The translations under genes were made by a program, and so were the position numbers. From Pedobacter sp. WC2423 (GTDB lineage: Bacteria > Bacteroidota > Bacteroidia > Sphingobacteriales > Sphingobacteriaceae): a stretch of DNA of 64,000 bases. This document shows, one piece after another, positions 44,010 through 54,600 of this stretch. How positions within the stretch are numbered: the stretch's first letter is position 1; the number at the start of each line of letters is the position of its first letter. The stretch spans positions 3,472,001 to 3,536,000 of the forward strand of contig NZ_CP162005.1 in assembly GCF_040822065.1 (NCBI RefSeq). Direction: 5' to 3'. A model generated the notes under the pieces. It worked only from the letters and a program-made list of their open reading frames with translations, made no database searches and had not been told where the DNA came from.

Positions 44010-46082
44010 ATGATTAATTCTCTCAATTTACGAAAGTGTGGACTATTATCCATAATATTCTGCGCAAGTCTTACACTTTCGCCCGTGCACGCACAACAAG
44101 TGATCATGCCTGGTGTTACTAATGCCAGATTCCTGAAAACCAATAGTGTCGCCCTTGCAAATAACGCCAATAAACAGAGGATCAGTGCATTTGCTATCGC
44201 TGCCAGTAAAGGATGGACTGTGACCAGAAGAGATCGTGATGGATCGGTAATAAGGCTGCAACGCCTCGACGATGCTGGCCTGCCGGTTTATTATACGACC
44301 AATAGCAATGCGATTGCCGCAGCAACCACACGGACCAATAAATTATATGATGGCGGAGGCTTAGGCCTGGCACTCAGCGGAAGCACTATTCCGGCAGGAA
44401 AAATAGCTATATGGGATGGAGACGGTGTTTTAACCACTCATGTTGAATTTGCCGGCGGAAGAATTGAAATCCGCGATAAAACCCAGAGTACCTCAGAACA
44501 CTCCACGCACGTTGCAGGAACAATGATAGCAGCAGGGGTAAATCCAATCGCTAAAGGAATGGCATTCGGCCTCCCGAAACTCTACTCTTTTGACTTCGAT
44601 AATGATACTCCTGAAATGTCCGAAAATGCTGTTGGATTACTTATTTCCAATCACTCTTATGGAGTTGTTGCAGGCTGGTCTTTAAATACAGATATCAATC
44701 CCGAACGCTGGGAATTCTATGCTGCTCCAGGAGCCACAGAAGACTATAAATTTGGCTACTACGACTCTCAATCCTCAGACTGGGATAAAATCTGTTACAA
44801 CGCACCTTATTATCTTCCAGTCAAATCTGTAGGGAACAACAGGTCATCTAACGGACCGCCGGAAGGAGCAAATTATTACAGATTCAACGCAGATAAAGTG
44901 ATGGCCGATGCTGGTAAAAGACCAGCAGGTCTGAGCAGCAATGATAAATATGATAATATCGCTACTTACGGGACTGCAAAAAACATTCTGACAGTAGGTG
45001 CAATCAACCCATTAGGTACTGGCCCCTACACCCCGGATCGTATTCAGGCAGCTGCATTCAGCAGCTGGGGACCAACAGATGACGGCCGGATCAAGCCAGA
45101 TTTAGTAGCGGATGGCATTAGGGTAACTTCAACCAGCAATGCAGGAGATGACAGATATACGACCTTGTCAGGTACCTCTATGTCCACCCCAAATGTCAGT
45201 GGATCACTTGTCCTTTTACAGGAACTTTACAGCCACCAGAATAACGCTGCCTATATGCGCTCTGCCACCTTAAAGGCTGTCGCAATTGGTACCGCAGCTG
45301 AAGCAGGCAGTAGTCCGGGCCCGGACTACAGTTATGGATGGGGCCTGCTCAATATGGAAGCTGCCGCACAGGCAATATTAGATAACCATGTTAAAAGCAG
45401 AATTGCTGAAAACCTGCTTACCCAGGGAGAACAACAATTTATTGATGTAGTCGCTAAAGGCGGAATCCCTTTAAATGGTACAATTTGCTGGACTGATCCG
45501 GAGGTAACCCCAGTCAGTACGCTTGATGCCCTTAATAACCCAGCTCCGAGGTTAGCCAATGACCTGGATTTGCGTGCAGTTCAGGAATCTGTCACGTTTT
45601 TACCGTGGATACTCGATCCTGCTAAACCAGCAGCTCCGGCAACAAAAGGAGATAATACCAGGGATAACGTAGAACAAATTCGCATTGATGAACCTGTGGC
45701 AGGTAAAACATACCGCTTTAATATATCCCATAAAGGCACACTTAAACGTGGGGCACAAGCTTATTCTATCCTGCTGACCGGGATAAATGGTGATACTGTC
45801 TTTGGTTCAAATAAGGTGAACGAAGGTGAATTAAATATGGTGGTTTATCCTGTTCCCGCAAGAAATGAAGTTAATATCAATTTCAATATAACAGACAAAA
45901 AAGATGTCAGCATCGACGTGTTCAATATATCAGGACAAAAGCTCTACAGCGAGAAGAAAAATGATTTTTCAGGTGTATATTATAGTCAGATAGATCTGAC
46001 ACGCTATGTGAGCGGTATTTATTTTATGGTTGTAAAAATAGGACAGAACTCGTATACTAAAAAATTCATCTGCACTAAATAA
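44010..46082 (+). CDS. S8 family subtilisin-like peptidase with T9SS type A sorting domain
   Basis: A 690-aa secreted serine protease. The signal peptide ends near PVHAQ (residue 29). The catalytic triad is Asp136 (AIWDGDGV), His164 (EHSTHVAG) and Ser390 (SGTSMSTPNVSG). A P-domain-like or Ig-like region (about 460-600) follows, then a C-terminal T9SS type A domain (VYPVPARNEVNINFN ... SGIYFMVVKIGQNSYTKKFICTK, about 610-690), which directs export through the type IX system and cleavage at the surface. There is no long prodomain beyond about 80 residues. Single-gene unit, convergent with the GAF gene. Confidence 0.95.
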   Translation: MINSLNLRKCGLLSIIFCASLTLSPVHAQQVIMPGVTNARFLKTNSVALANNANKQRISAFAIAASKGWTVTRRDRDGSVIRLQRLDDAGLPVYYTTNSNAIAAATTRTNKLYDGGGLGLALSGSTIPAGKIAIWDGDGVLTTHVEFAGGRIEIRDKTQSTSEHSTHVAGTMIAAGVNPIAKGMAFGLPKLYSFDFDNDTPEMSENAVGLLISNHSYGVVAGWSLNTDINPERWEFYAAPGATEDYKFGYYDSQSSDWDKICYNAPYYLPVKSVGNNRSSNGPPEGANYYRFNADKVMADAGKRPAGLSSNDKYDNIATYGTAKNILTVGAINPLGTGPYTPDRIQAAAFSSWGPTDDGRIKPDLVADGIRVTSTSNAGDDRYTTLSGTSMSTPNVSGSLVLLQELYSHQNNAAYMRSATLKAVAIGTAAEAGSSPGPDYSYGWGLLNMEAAAQAILDNHVKSRIAENLLTQGEQQFIDVVAKGGIPLNGTICWTDPEVTPVSTLDALNNPAPRLANDLDLRAVQESVTFLPWILDPAKPAAPATKGDNTRDNVEQIRIDEPVAGKTYRFNISHKGTLKRGAQAYSILLTGINGDTVFGSNKVNEGELNMVVYPVPARNEVNINFNITDKKDVSIDVFNISGQKLYSEKKNDFSGVYYSQIDLTRYVSGIYFMVVKIGQNSYTKKFICTK

Positions 46083-46093
46083 TAGTAAACGAG

Positions 46094-46597
46094 TTAAACT
46101 CTTTTTTCTATTTCAACCTGGATGAGCTGAGCAACCCACTCTAGTTTTTTTCTGTCTTCAGGAGTGAATGTTCTGATCTTTTTGTCTACAATACATACCG
46201 CACCAATATTAAAACCTTCTGGCGTGGTGATCGGTACCGCAGCATAAAATCTAAGGCCGAATTCACCTACCACTAAAGGATTTGACATCAGGCATGGCTC
46301 TACCAGAGCGTCTTCGAAAACTGTCATTTCATCTCTCAGAATTGCCAGCGAACAAAGACTTGTCCCTCTTTCTACCTCATTACCAGAATCCCCCTGCTGA
46401 TCAGCCTTTGTCCACACATGGTCTTTATCAACAAAGTTGATCATCGCCAATGGAACTTTTAACATCGTTGCCGTAACTGCTGCCAACTGGTCAAAAATTG
46501 GTTCTGATTTGGTATATAGAATTTTATACTTTTTTAAGTTCTCTAAACGAGCCTCTTCATTCTGTGGAATTATATTCCTTCCAAAAGTATTTTCCAA
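46094..46597 (-). CDS. GAF domain protein, TTG start
   Basis: A 167-aa protein that is almost wholly a GAF domain. It opens NIIPQNEEARLENLKKYKILYT, the common lead-in of free-standing Bacteroidota GAF proteins, followed by VPLAMINFVDKDHVWTKADQQG, GTSLCSLAILRDEMTVFEDALVEP and FYAAVPITTPEGFNIGAVCIVDK. These bind small ligands or act in signalling; no output domain is attached. No ATG is in frame upstream or near the front, so the start is probably the TTG at 46595-46597. Confidence 0.85.
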   Translation of the reverse strand: MENTFGRNIIPQNEEARLENLKKYKILYTKSEPIFDQLAAVTATMLKVPLAMINFVDKDHVWTKADQQGDSGNEVERGTSLCSLAILRDEMTVFEDALVEPCLMSNPLVVGEFGLRFYAAVPITTPEGFNIGAVCIVDKKIRTFTPEDRKKLEWVAQLIQVEIEKRV

Positions 46598-46670
46598 TGT
46601 CTTATTTATTACTTGTATAACTTGTACCTGCTAACCTATACAATTTCCATACCCTTTTAAAATATTCAGT

Positions 46671-46718
46671 AAAAAAAATGTTACACCAAACAGAATTACA
46701 ATTGCATTCCTGTTTGGT
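46671..46718 (-). terminator. Terminator of the yqhD-like gene
   Basis: ACCAAACAG (46685-46693) pairs with CTGTTTGGT (46710-46718), extended by GAAT/ATTC with one bulge. On the minus strand a T8 run follows after 6 nt. Confidence 0.75.
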
Positions 46719-46734
46719 ATAGCACAGGTAAGTA

Positions 46735-47895
46735 TTAGTAACTCAACTCCACAATTTGTCTTACATCGTCAGGCTTAATGCTTTTATGCTCTCCCAAACC
46801 TAACCATCCCCTTTCGGTAAACCGTGCTGCAATCTTCTGCGCAGTTCCCTCATAATTATCAGTATACTGAGAAAGTAAGGTATCTATACCTAAAGAATGG
46901 AAAAAAGATTCCGTTCTGATGATAGCCAGCTCCGCCTTTTCATCGACCGTACCTTCCTCAATACCCCAGATACGCTCAGCGTACTGTGCAAGTTTTTCCT
47001 TCTTCTGCTCAAAATTATACCGGTAATGTCTGGGTACAATAATTGCGAGCGTACGCGCATGGTCAATACCAAACAATGCCGTCAGCTCATGTCCAATGGC
47101 ATGAACAGACCAGTCTGTAGGTACACCCTTTTGAATCAGCCCATTCAAAGCCATCGTGCAGCACCACATAAAGTTAGCTGCAGCTTCATAGTCTGATGGA
47201 TCTTGCTGAATCCTGGGTGCAATTTCTATCAACGTCTGCATAATTCCTTCCGCAAACCTGTCCTGCAAAAATGCTTGCGCAGGATAAGTCATATACTGCT
47301 CCAGTACGTGCGTAAATGCATCCGTAATTCCATTGGCCAGCTGCCGCTGAGGAACAGACTTGACCACCAAAGGATCCAGTACAGAGAATTCAGGAAATAA
47401 ACCAGGCCCGCCCATTCCAAATTTCTCCTGTGTATCTGCCCTTGTAATCACAGCACCAGAGTTCATTTCCGAACCTGTAGCCGGCAAAGTCAACACTGTT
47501 CCAAAAGGCATTCCTTTGTCTGTTCTGATTTTATTTTTTAAGATATCCCAGGGCTCATCTCCCTGATACAGGGCCGCTGCCGAAAGGAATTTAGTGCCAT
47601 CAATCACTGAACCACCACCAACGGCAAGCAAATAGGTAATCTGCTTCTCTTTGATAATTTGCAATGCCTGCATTAACACAGCATATTCAGGGTTTGCCGG
47701 AATACCACCAAACTCAGTGACATCAAAGCCTTTAAGCGCTGACATCACCTGGTCATAGATACCATTCGACTTGATACTTCCACCTCCATATAACAACAAA
47801 ACTTTTGCATTTTCCGGAATCTCCTGGCTGATCTTTACGATCTGGCCCTTACCAAATATTATTTTTACCGGATTCTTAAATTCGAAATTCAACAT
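46735..47895 (-). CDS. yqhD: Iron-containing alcohol dehydrogenase / YqhD-type aldehyde reductase
   Basis: A 386-aa group III dehydrogenase that reduces toxic aldehydes with NADPH. The N-terminus FKNPVKIIFGKGQIVKISQEIP and LLAVGGGSVIDGTKF (nucleotide site, GGGS) are typical, as is VLTLPATGSEMNSGAVI. The metal site is DAFTHVLEQY, HAIGHELTALFGIDHARTLAI (Asp and three His). Similarity to E. coli YqhD runs along the whole length. Its role is probably stress-linked aldehyde detoxification. Monocistronic with its own terminator. Confidence 0.92.
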   Translation of the reverse strand: MLNFEFKNPVKIIFGKGQIVKISQEIPENAKVLLLYGGGSIKSNGIYDQVMSALKGFDVTEFGGIPANPEYAVLMQALQIIKEKQITYLLAVGGGSVIDGTKFLSAAALYQGDEPWDILKNKIRTDKGMPFGTVLTLPATGSEMNSGAVITRADTQEKFGMGGPGLFPEFSVLDPLVVKSVPQRQLANGITDAFTHVLEQYMTYPAQAFLQDRFAEGIMQTLIEIAPRIQQDPSDYEAAANFMWCCTMALNGLIQKGVPTDWSVHAIGHELTALFGIDHARTLAIIVPRHYRYNFEQKKEKLAQYAERIWGIEEGTVDEKAELAIIRTESFFHSLGIDTLLSQYTDNYEGTAQKIAARFTERGWLGLGEHKSIKPDDVRQIVELSY

Positions 47896-47961
47896 ACCTT
47901 TAAGGTTAATAAGCTCAAACAGCTTCTAAATTTTACAGACTAAACTCTTTAATCTTATCTC

Positions 47962-48150
47962 TTAACGCTCCGCCTGCTCATAGCGTATAAACTGCCATTT
48001 TGCCCTCGCATCTTTTTCAAAGAAAACTTTATAGCTATTATCCGGAGGTAAAGTAAAATGAAAAGATAACGTGGTCTCCTGATTATTTTTTGGTATAAAA
48101 CCAGGGAGTAAGGTATTCGCGATTGCTTCTATTTGTTCTTTCGGCTGCAT
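47962..48150 (-). CDS. Small hypothetical protein
   Basis: A 62-aa protein (MQPKEQIEAIANTLLPGF ...) with no recognised domain. The sequence reads like one small alpha/beta unit (helix, then strands SFHFTLPPDNSYKVFFEK and AKWQFIRYEQAER). A TACTTTTG -7 box at 48173-48180 lies 23 nt before the ATG. It has 66 nt to the next gene downstream. Promoter and composition favour a real gene, but I cannot name it. Confidence 0.6.
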   Translation of the reverse strand: MQPKEQIEAIANTLLPGFIPKNNQETTLSFHFTLPPDNSYKVFFEKDARAKWQFIRYEQAER

Positions 48151-48172
48151 GTGTCTTTTATAAATAATAAAA

Positions 48173-48180
48173 CAAAAGTA
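48173..48180 (-). promoter_or_regulatory. -7 promoter box of the small hypothetical gene
   Basis: TACTTTTG on the minus strand fits TAnnTTTG, 22 nt before the ATG at 48150. No -33 TTG at normal spacing. Confidence 0.4.
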
Positions 48181-48236
48181 TCAATTCTTTCTGCCAATCA
48201 TGGCACTCTGTTTGTTCAGGATGTTTTTTAAAAATT

Positions 48237-48605
48237 ATGAATAGAATACTAGTTGTCGAAGACGATCCGGATTTACTGGAAGTCATTCAAATAGTTCTCG
48301 AGGAGAACAATTATAAGGTTTTCCCCTTGATGAACGGAAGACCTGTCTTCAGGATTATTGAAGAATTCAGACCCGATATTATCCTGATGGACATCAGACT
48401 GGACGGAATGGATGGAAGAGCAATATTTAAGGAAATCAGAACCAGACCAGCTACTTCCCATCTGCCAGTTATGCTAATTTCGGGCGGCTTTTCTGAAGAC
48501 TATATTATGCGGGAAAATTTATTGGCAGATGCTTATCTGGAAAAACCATTTGAGATGGCAGTGCTGCTGAATAAGCTAAAGCAGTTATTAAAAGAGCCTG
48601 CCTGA
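48237..48605 (+). CDS. Single-domain response regulator (REC)
   Basis: A 122-aa CheY-like receiver domain with no output domain. The acidic pair is in ILVVEDDPDLLE (residues 8-9), the phospho-acceptor Asp52 in IILMDIRLDGMDG, the Thr/Ser in MLISGGFSEDY, and the conserved Lys in LEKPFEMAVLL. It probably takes part in a phosphorelay or controls another protein by binding. No histidine kinase gene is in the window. Its stop codon lies inside a terminator stem. Confidence 0.94.
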   Translation: MNRILVVEDDPDLLEVIQIVLEENNYKVFPLMNGRPVFRIIEEFRPDIILMDIRLDGMDGRAIFKEIRTRPATSHLPVMLISGGFSEDYIMRENLLADAYLEKPFEMAVLLNKLKQLLKEPA

Positions 48606-48626
48606 ATTCATCATTCAAGGCAGGCT
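48595..48626. terminator. Bidirectional terminator overlapping the response regulator stop codon
   Basis: AGCCTGCCT (48595-48603) pairs with AGGCAGGCT (48618-48626) and has T-runs on both sides. It serves the + gene ending at 48605 and the - operon ending at 48636. Confidence 0.8.
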
Positions 48627-48635
48627 TTTGAGTAT

Positions 48636-50639
48636 TTATTGTTTGGTAACCTTAAATTCAGTTCTTCTGTTCAGCTGACGGCCTTGTGGGTTATCTTTTC
48701 CACTAGGAAGCTGATTGGGAGCAATAGGTTTACTAAAACCGTAACCTTTAGTGGTTATCCTGCTGGCAGCAATCCCCTTTCTAACCAGGTAATCTACACA
48801 CGACTGCGCTCTTCTTTCTGACAGTTTCAGGTTATAAGCATCCTTACCTACATTATCAGTGTGTGCACTCAGCTCAATTTCCAGGGTCTCATTGTCAACC
48901 AGTTTCTGATAAAGTTTATCCAGAATAACTTCTGATGCCGGATTAAGCTTATAACTATTAAAGTCGTACAGGATATTTTCCAGGATAACCGGTTTATTGA
49001 TAATGAACCCATCCAGACAGATCCGCGGATTCAAAAGCGTATCTAATTTAGCCAGTTCATCATAATTATAGCTCAGTACCTTTCTGAAATAAAGATTTTT
49101 TTCAGCTTTTATTCTTATCTGACGATTAGAATTGACCCTGAACCTGTATTTACCATCTGCCTGAGTGATCACCTTTATGATTTGTACAGAGTCACTCAGG
49201 GTAACCACCGCACTGTCCAGCGGTAAATTGGTTTTACAATCCAGGACTGTTCCCTCTACAGTAAGGAAATCCTTTTTGACATGAAAAATCTCCAGACAAC
49301 ATACTGACTCCCTGTCAGAGCTGATATATCCCTCACTATCCTCACTATCGGCTGGCGTAAAATAAGCATCATCTTTTGAAGAGTTAAATGGGAAGCCTAA
49401 GTTTCTTGGTTCCGACCAGGCACCAAAGTCACCTGAACTTTCATAGAAATCCAGTCCACCCATGCCTACTCTTCCATTACTGCTGAACAGTAATTTTTTA
49501 GTCCTGGCATTGTAATAAGGCGCTTCCTCGTTCTCCTTAGAATTGATTGTATTGCCCATATTGGAAGCTTCGCTCAAAGTACCGTCACTACGAAGTTTGC
49601 AATACCAAAGATCATACTTACCCAATCCACCAGGTCTGTCTGAAGAGAAAATAAGGTATTTTCCGTCTTTGGTTACAAAAGGCTGCATCGAATTAAAGCC
49701 TTCCACATTAACCTCTGTACCCAGCACTTTTGGCGCAGCCCAGACCTGTCCTGTACCTTTTGAAACATTAACCTGGTATATCTTTCTATTACCTGCCCCA
49801 CTCCAGCTCGTCATATACATCACCCTTCCGTTAGGACTGAATGCCGGAGCCGCGAATTCTTTGCCTTTTTCTGGTGCACCTATTTTTTGCACCGTAGTCG
49901 ATGTTCTTTGCGGATTTCCGGAAGCAGAATAAATTGCATTGATAAAAGGGTTCTCTGCTTTAACAACTTTAGTTTTCATCTTGCTGTCACGGATAGTCTT
50001 TGTTTTAGTACCTACTACAACAGGTCTGGATGAAGTAAAATAAAAGTTATTGTTCATCAGTAATGGGGTATAATTAGAACCCTGATCATTAATTTGATTC
50101 AGCAGTTTACTGAATTTATATAAGCGTGGATAACGCATTTCATAGAGGGCGAAATTACAGGAAGCAATTTCAAGTTTGGCTTTCTCTGCATAGTCATCAT
50201 TCGCCTTGTATTTGGTTAAGAATTCTTTAAAAGAAATAATCGCGTCATTAAATTTTTGATTGGAACGCTGACTTTCTCCGAAATAAAATATGCTTAGCAC
50301 GTACTTAGGGTTACTGAAGTTTCTGGCAATGGCATACCAGGCTTCGGCTCCCCTGAAGTCCTTATAAAGCCGGAGTGAAGATGCTAACTGAAAAACGCAA
50401 TATTCGTATTCAGGACGCTTCGGACTCTCATTCTTCACCTTAGCCTCAAAAGCATAAGGCACAACGAATCCTATGCTATCAGTTGAAATATTCAGTGCTT
50501 TTTTATAGTATTCGGCTGCTGCATAATAATCCTTATTCTGGAAATACACATCAGCAATTCTTTTATTATTGGCTACATATTGGGCCTTTGCTCCTGTACT
50601 TAGTAAACAGATCAAAAGCAATAGTCTGAGAGGTTTCAT
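48636..50639 (-). CDS. PorE-like TPR / PD40 / OmpA protein
   Basis: A 667-aa exported protein. The signal peptide ends near GAKAQ (residue 20). Residues about 25-170 hold TPR-like helices (NKDYYAAAEYYKKALNIS, YAEKAKLEIASCNFALYE). Residues about 190-420 form a PD40/WD40-like propeller (AAPAFSPNGRVMYMTSWSG, MQPFVTKDGKYLIFSSDRPGGLGKYDLW, APYYNARTKKLLFSSNGRVGMGGLDFYES). About 440-540 is a carboxypeptidase-regulatory-like sandwich. About 550-667 is an OmpA peptidoglycan-binding domain (HTDNVGKDAYNLKLSERRAQSCVDYL). This domain order is that of PorE, a T9SS component, though this copy has no lipobox. It is last in the adhesin-PorP operon and may anchor the adhesin complex to peptidoglycan. Confidence 0.92.
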   Translation of the reverse strand: MKPLRLLLLICLLSTGAKAQYVANNKRIADVYFQNKDYYAAAEYYKKALNISTDSIGFVVPYAFEAKVKNESPKRPEYEYCVFQLASSLRLYKDFRGAEAWYAIARNFSNPKYVLSIFYFGESQRSNQKFNDAIISFKEFLTKYKANDDYAEKAKLEIASCNFALYEMRYPRLYKFSKLLNQINDQGSNYTPLLMNNNFYFTSSRPVVVGTKTKTIRDSKMKTKVVKAENPFINAIYSASGNPQRTSTTVQKIGAPEKGKEFAAPAFSPNGRVMYMTSWSGAGNRKIYQVNVSKGTGQVWAAPKVLGTEVNVEGFNSMQPFVTKDGKYLIFSSDRPGGLGKYDLWYCKLRSDGTLSEASNMGNTINSKENEEAPYYNARTKKLLFSSNGRVGMGGLDFYESSGDFGAWSEPRNLGFPFNSSKDDAYFTPADSEDSEGYISSDRESVCCLEIFHVKKDFLTVEGTVLDCKTNLPLDSAVVTLSDSVQIIKVITQADGKYRFRVNSNRQIRIKAEKNLYFRKVLSYNYDELAKLDTLLNPRICLDGFIINKPVILENILYDFNSYKLNPASEVILDKLYQKLVDNETLEIELSAHTDNVGKDAYNLKLSERRAQSCVDYLVRKGIAASRITTKGYGFSKPIAPNQLPSGKDNPQGRQLNRRTEFKVTKQ

Positions 50640-50648
50640 ATTTGTGGG

Positions 50649-51644
50649 TTATAAGCGTGGACAAAAGAAGTTAGGACCTGCAATTCCCTTGCGGCTGGTA
50701 AAGGATATTGACAATTCCAATCCACCTTTACTTCCTGATGCACGGTTAAGCCCTGAAGTATTAAAGTCATAACTCACTCCGAAAGTCATATTTTTCAGGT
50801 GAAGCCCGAAGAAAGCTATCGCAGCATCTTCAAAACGGTAATTGGAGCCAAACATCAGGTCAGCTTCCGGATTGACATAGAATTGACCATAAGCGCCAAC
50901 CGAAGTTTCATGCGCATTCCCCTGTTTCATATAAAGTCCATTAGGAGTGATATCAAATACATCACTCACTTTGACACGGGCACCACCATGCGCAGCATAG
51001 CGGATAGGTATTCTGATTTCACTCCCGAGGAAACGGTCAATCGGCCTGGTCAGGTGATTGGCTGCAACTCCTGCAAAAACGTTGACACGCTTGTCTCCGC
51101 TTCCATCAAAGAACATAGCCCCCACATTGACATCGGGCACCAATGTATTACTGGATGTAAAATTTTCATTGAATGGTAAACCCGGATCGTACCCGGTTCC
51201 AGAGTTAAACTGGCTGCCCAATGTAACTTTGGAAGGATCAAAACTCTTGTTTAATATCCCTGCCTGCAAACCAAAGTTGATCATGCTTAAACCTGCACGG
51301 CCAAAACGAATCCGGTAAGCAGCCGAAGCTAATGCATTCAGGTAATTATAACTTACATCTCCTGCATTCTGATTCAGGATCATACCGCCAAATGCAAGGT
51401 TTTTAGTAGGCGCCATATCAAATGAGGCGCCTGCTGTGAGATAAGAATTGGAGACTGACCCCCATTGTTGTTTGGCATTTACTGATACCCTGTAATCTCC
51501 ATCGATGACCCCGGTTAAACCCGGGTTAAGCCATAATGGATTGGCATAATATTGTGAAAAGTGAGGATCGATTTGCGCACTAACCTTCGAAGCTCCCGTA
51601 ATGCACAACAAGCCCAAGACGATGATTTTTGATAGTTTCTTCAT
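50649..51644 (-). CDS. PorP/SprF family T9SS outer membrane protein
   Basis: A 331-aa outer membrane barrel. The signal peptide ends near KVSAQ (residue 24). It begins the mature part with IDPHFSQYYANPLWLNPGLTG, the hallmark N-terminus of PorP/SprF proteins, and then has strands such as SYNYLNALASAAYRIRFG, INFGLQAGILNKSFDPSKV and DLMFGSNYRFEDAAIAFFGLHL. In Flavobacterium johnsoniae SprF is needed to secrete the adhesin SprB. Here the gene lies 29 nt after the giant adhesin gene and 9 nt before the PorE-like gene, so it should be the dedicated export or retention partner of that adhesin. Confidence 0.94.
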   Translation of the reverse strand: MKKLSKIIVLGLLCITGASKVSAQIDPHFSQYYANPLWLNPGLTGVIDGDYRVSVNAKQQWGSVSNSYLTAGASFDMAPTKNLAFGGMILNQNAGDVSYNYLNALASAAYRIRFGRAGLSMINFGLQAGILNKSFDPSKVTLGSQFNSGTGYDPGLPFNENFTSSNTLVPDVNVGAMFFDGSGDKRVNVFAGVAANHLTRPIDRFLGSEIRIPIRYAAHGGARVKVSDVFDITPNGLYMKQGNAHETSVGAYGQFYVNPEADLMFGSNYRFEDAAIAFFGLHLKNMTFGVSYDFNTSGLNRASGSKGGLELSISFTSRKGIAGPNFFCPRL

Positions 51645-51673
51645 GTTATTTATATTTCAGGTTAATGGGTCTG

Positions 51674-54600
51674 TTATCTTAAAATGGTTATTGTTCCTTT
51701 TCTCATAGCTGTAGAGCCGTCTGTGAGGGTCACTTCAACATAGTACACATATACCCCGTTCGGTTGCATTTGTCCTCTGTATGAACCATCCCATCCTACT
51801 TGCTGCTGCAATGATTCAAAGATGAATTGTCCCCACTGGTTATAGACGCACATCCTCATTTTAGCAATTGCATTTCCATGGACATAGAAGATATCATTTC
51901 TACCATCTCCGTTTGGCGTGAATGTATTCGGAATGAATAAATCATCAGGCACTATTCTATCTGTAACAGTACCTGTTACACTGCCGGCGGCACTGGTTTG
52001 ACAAGTTGTATTTCCTTTTGCTCTTACCATCAGTTTAACTGTCGTGTTTGCCGGAAGTCCTGAGATCAGGTGTGCAGTACCCGCAGCTCCTGAACTTGGA
52101 CTGCTCCAGGTTGTTCCGCCATCCATTGATACTTCATAGCTGGTTGCTCCGGGAACATCATTCCAGCTAAAGGTGATACTGCTCAGTGTACTTGATTTCA
52201 CGACCACTACTGGCGATGAAAGTGCTGCTGCAACAGTAACATTAACTGCAATTCTGCCGCTGCTTGCTGTTCCTGAAATCGCTTCGACATAGAATATAGT
52301 CGTTGCAGTGATTGCAGGTGTCAGGAAGGCAGGCCCCGTGAACAACACGCTTCCACCTGTTGGCGCGTTATACCAGTTATAGGTCACTCCTGTCAGTACA
52401 TTAGTTATAGTTAAAGTAACCGGGCTTCCTCCGCAGCTTAAAGCATCGCCTACTACTGGTGCTGGTACAGTAACATTAATTGTATAAGTATTGGTTGCAG
52501 TCAGACCATTCCGGTCAGTAACAGTTACCACTACCTGGAAGCTTCCTCCTAATGTCGGCGTTCCTGAGATTACCCTGGTTACCGGATCAAAGTTTAACCC
52601 TGGAGGCAAGCCTGTAGCTACATAGCTGAATGGTGCTGTTCCGCCAACTACTGCTGGTAAGGTTTGAGGTGTATATGAGCTGCCTACCTGTCCGTCTGGT
52701 AAAGTTGCTGGTGGCAAGGTCATTTGTGTACTGTTGCCAACACCGAGAACGAAAGCGGCTGCCGCTGTACATCCTTTGCTATCGGTAGCAGTAACAGCGA
52801 AGGCATAACTTCCTGCTGTTGTTGGGGTTCCGGTCAGCAAACCTGCTGATGACAGCGACAAACCTGCCGGAAGCGTACTTCCTGACTGAAGGGTGTAAGT
52901 ATATCCCGGAGTACCTCCTGTTGCAGAACCAACCTGCGCAGAATAGGTAGTAGAAGTAGACGCGCCGGCTAATGTTGCACCGTTGAACATCAATGCCGGG
53001 TTCACAGTTAAGACTACTGTTTTGGCGGTGGCCGATGAGCTTTCACAAGTATTCGGTCCTTGTACTGATACGTAGTAAGTTGTATTGGCTGTGAGTACTG
53101 GAGTATTGAATACTGCTCCGGTAAATACAGCATTAGTTAAAGCAGCATCGGTGTACCATTTAAATGTTGGATTAGTTACAGTTGCACTGCTTGCAGTTAA
53201 ACTGGCGCCCGATCCTCCGCACACTACTGAAGGTATACCTGTTATAGTAATATCTGCTGATCTGGCCGGACTTTTCAGGTTCACATTTACGGCAACTCTT
53301 GTACTGGTTATCCCAGCCAGACCTTCTACATAATAAATAGTATTCACTGTGATTGCAGGGGTCTGGAAGCTTGTTCCTGTAAAAATCGGGATTTTCGCTG
53401 TCGCATCCGCAAACCAGTTATAAGTTATTGCAGGTAGAGCATTGGTTACTAATAAAGTAACACGGCCACCTCCGCAATTCGATCCGTCAGCAACAACTGG
53501 TGCTGGTACAGTCACCTTCAGTGCATAGTTTGCTGATGCATTTCTGTTACTTGCATCGGTTACCGTCATGGTTACAGTGAACATACCTCCAATTGTCGGT
53601 GTTCCGGTAATGTTCCTGGTTGCAGGATCAAATGACAGCCCGGCAGGCAGGCCTGTAGCTACGTAAGTATAAGGGGCTGTTCCACCAATTGCAGCTGGCA
53701 GGGTTTGTACAGGATAAGCTGTACCTACTTGTCCATCAGGCAAGGTAGCTGCTGGCAGTGACAATACTGCTGTTGTACCAATGTTCAGTGTGAATACGCC
53801 TGAAGTATTACAACCTTTACTGTCTGAGGCTTTAATTGTGAAGGTATAATTTCCAGCTGTTGTCGGTGTTCCACTGATTAATCCTGAAGATGACAGCGTT
53901 AATCCTGCTGGCAAAACACTGCCTGAAGCGAGCGCATAAGTATAAGGTGCTGTTCCACCGGTTGCAGGATCAATTTGTACACTGTATGTATTGATTGTAG
54001 AGCCGTTAGTCAGTGCTTTACCTGCAAAGTTCAATGGAGCATTCACCTTTAAAGTGATTACCAGTGCTTGTCCAGGCAGGTTCGGACATTTATTCAGTCC
54101 TTTTACGGTTACATAATAGTTTCTGGTTGTAGTCAATGCAGGTACATTGTAAACATCACCTGTAAATACCGGGTTCAGTAAAGCGGTATCAATATACCAG
54201 GTAAATACCGGATTAACTATAGTGAGGCTGCTTGCAGTTAAAGTTGTACCTGATCCAGAGCAAATAATTGCAGGGATACCATTTACGCGGATATCTGAAG
54301 CAGTTGCTGGTGGATTCACAACCAGGGTAACAACCTTTGCATTAGCCGCCGCATTTTTACACTTGTTAGTTCCCTGAACGGTTACGTAATAAAGTGTATT
54401 TGTGGTGGATGCCGTAGCAACGAATGTCGGACCTGTCTGTGCCACCATGGTTAATGCAGCGTCTTTATACCAGGTGAATACTGGATTGATCACTGTGGTT
54501 GAAGTGGCAGTTAAAGTAACCTGACTACCAGCACAAGTACTTACTGGTATACCAGTAACAGTAATATCAGCAGCGGTAGCTGGCGGATTTACAGTTAAGG

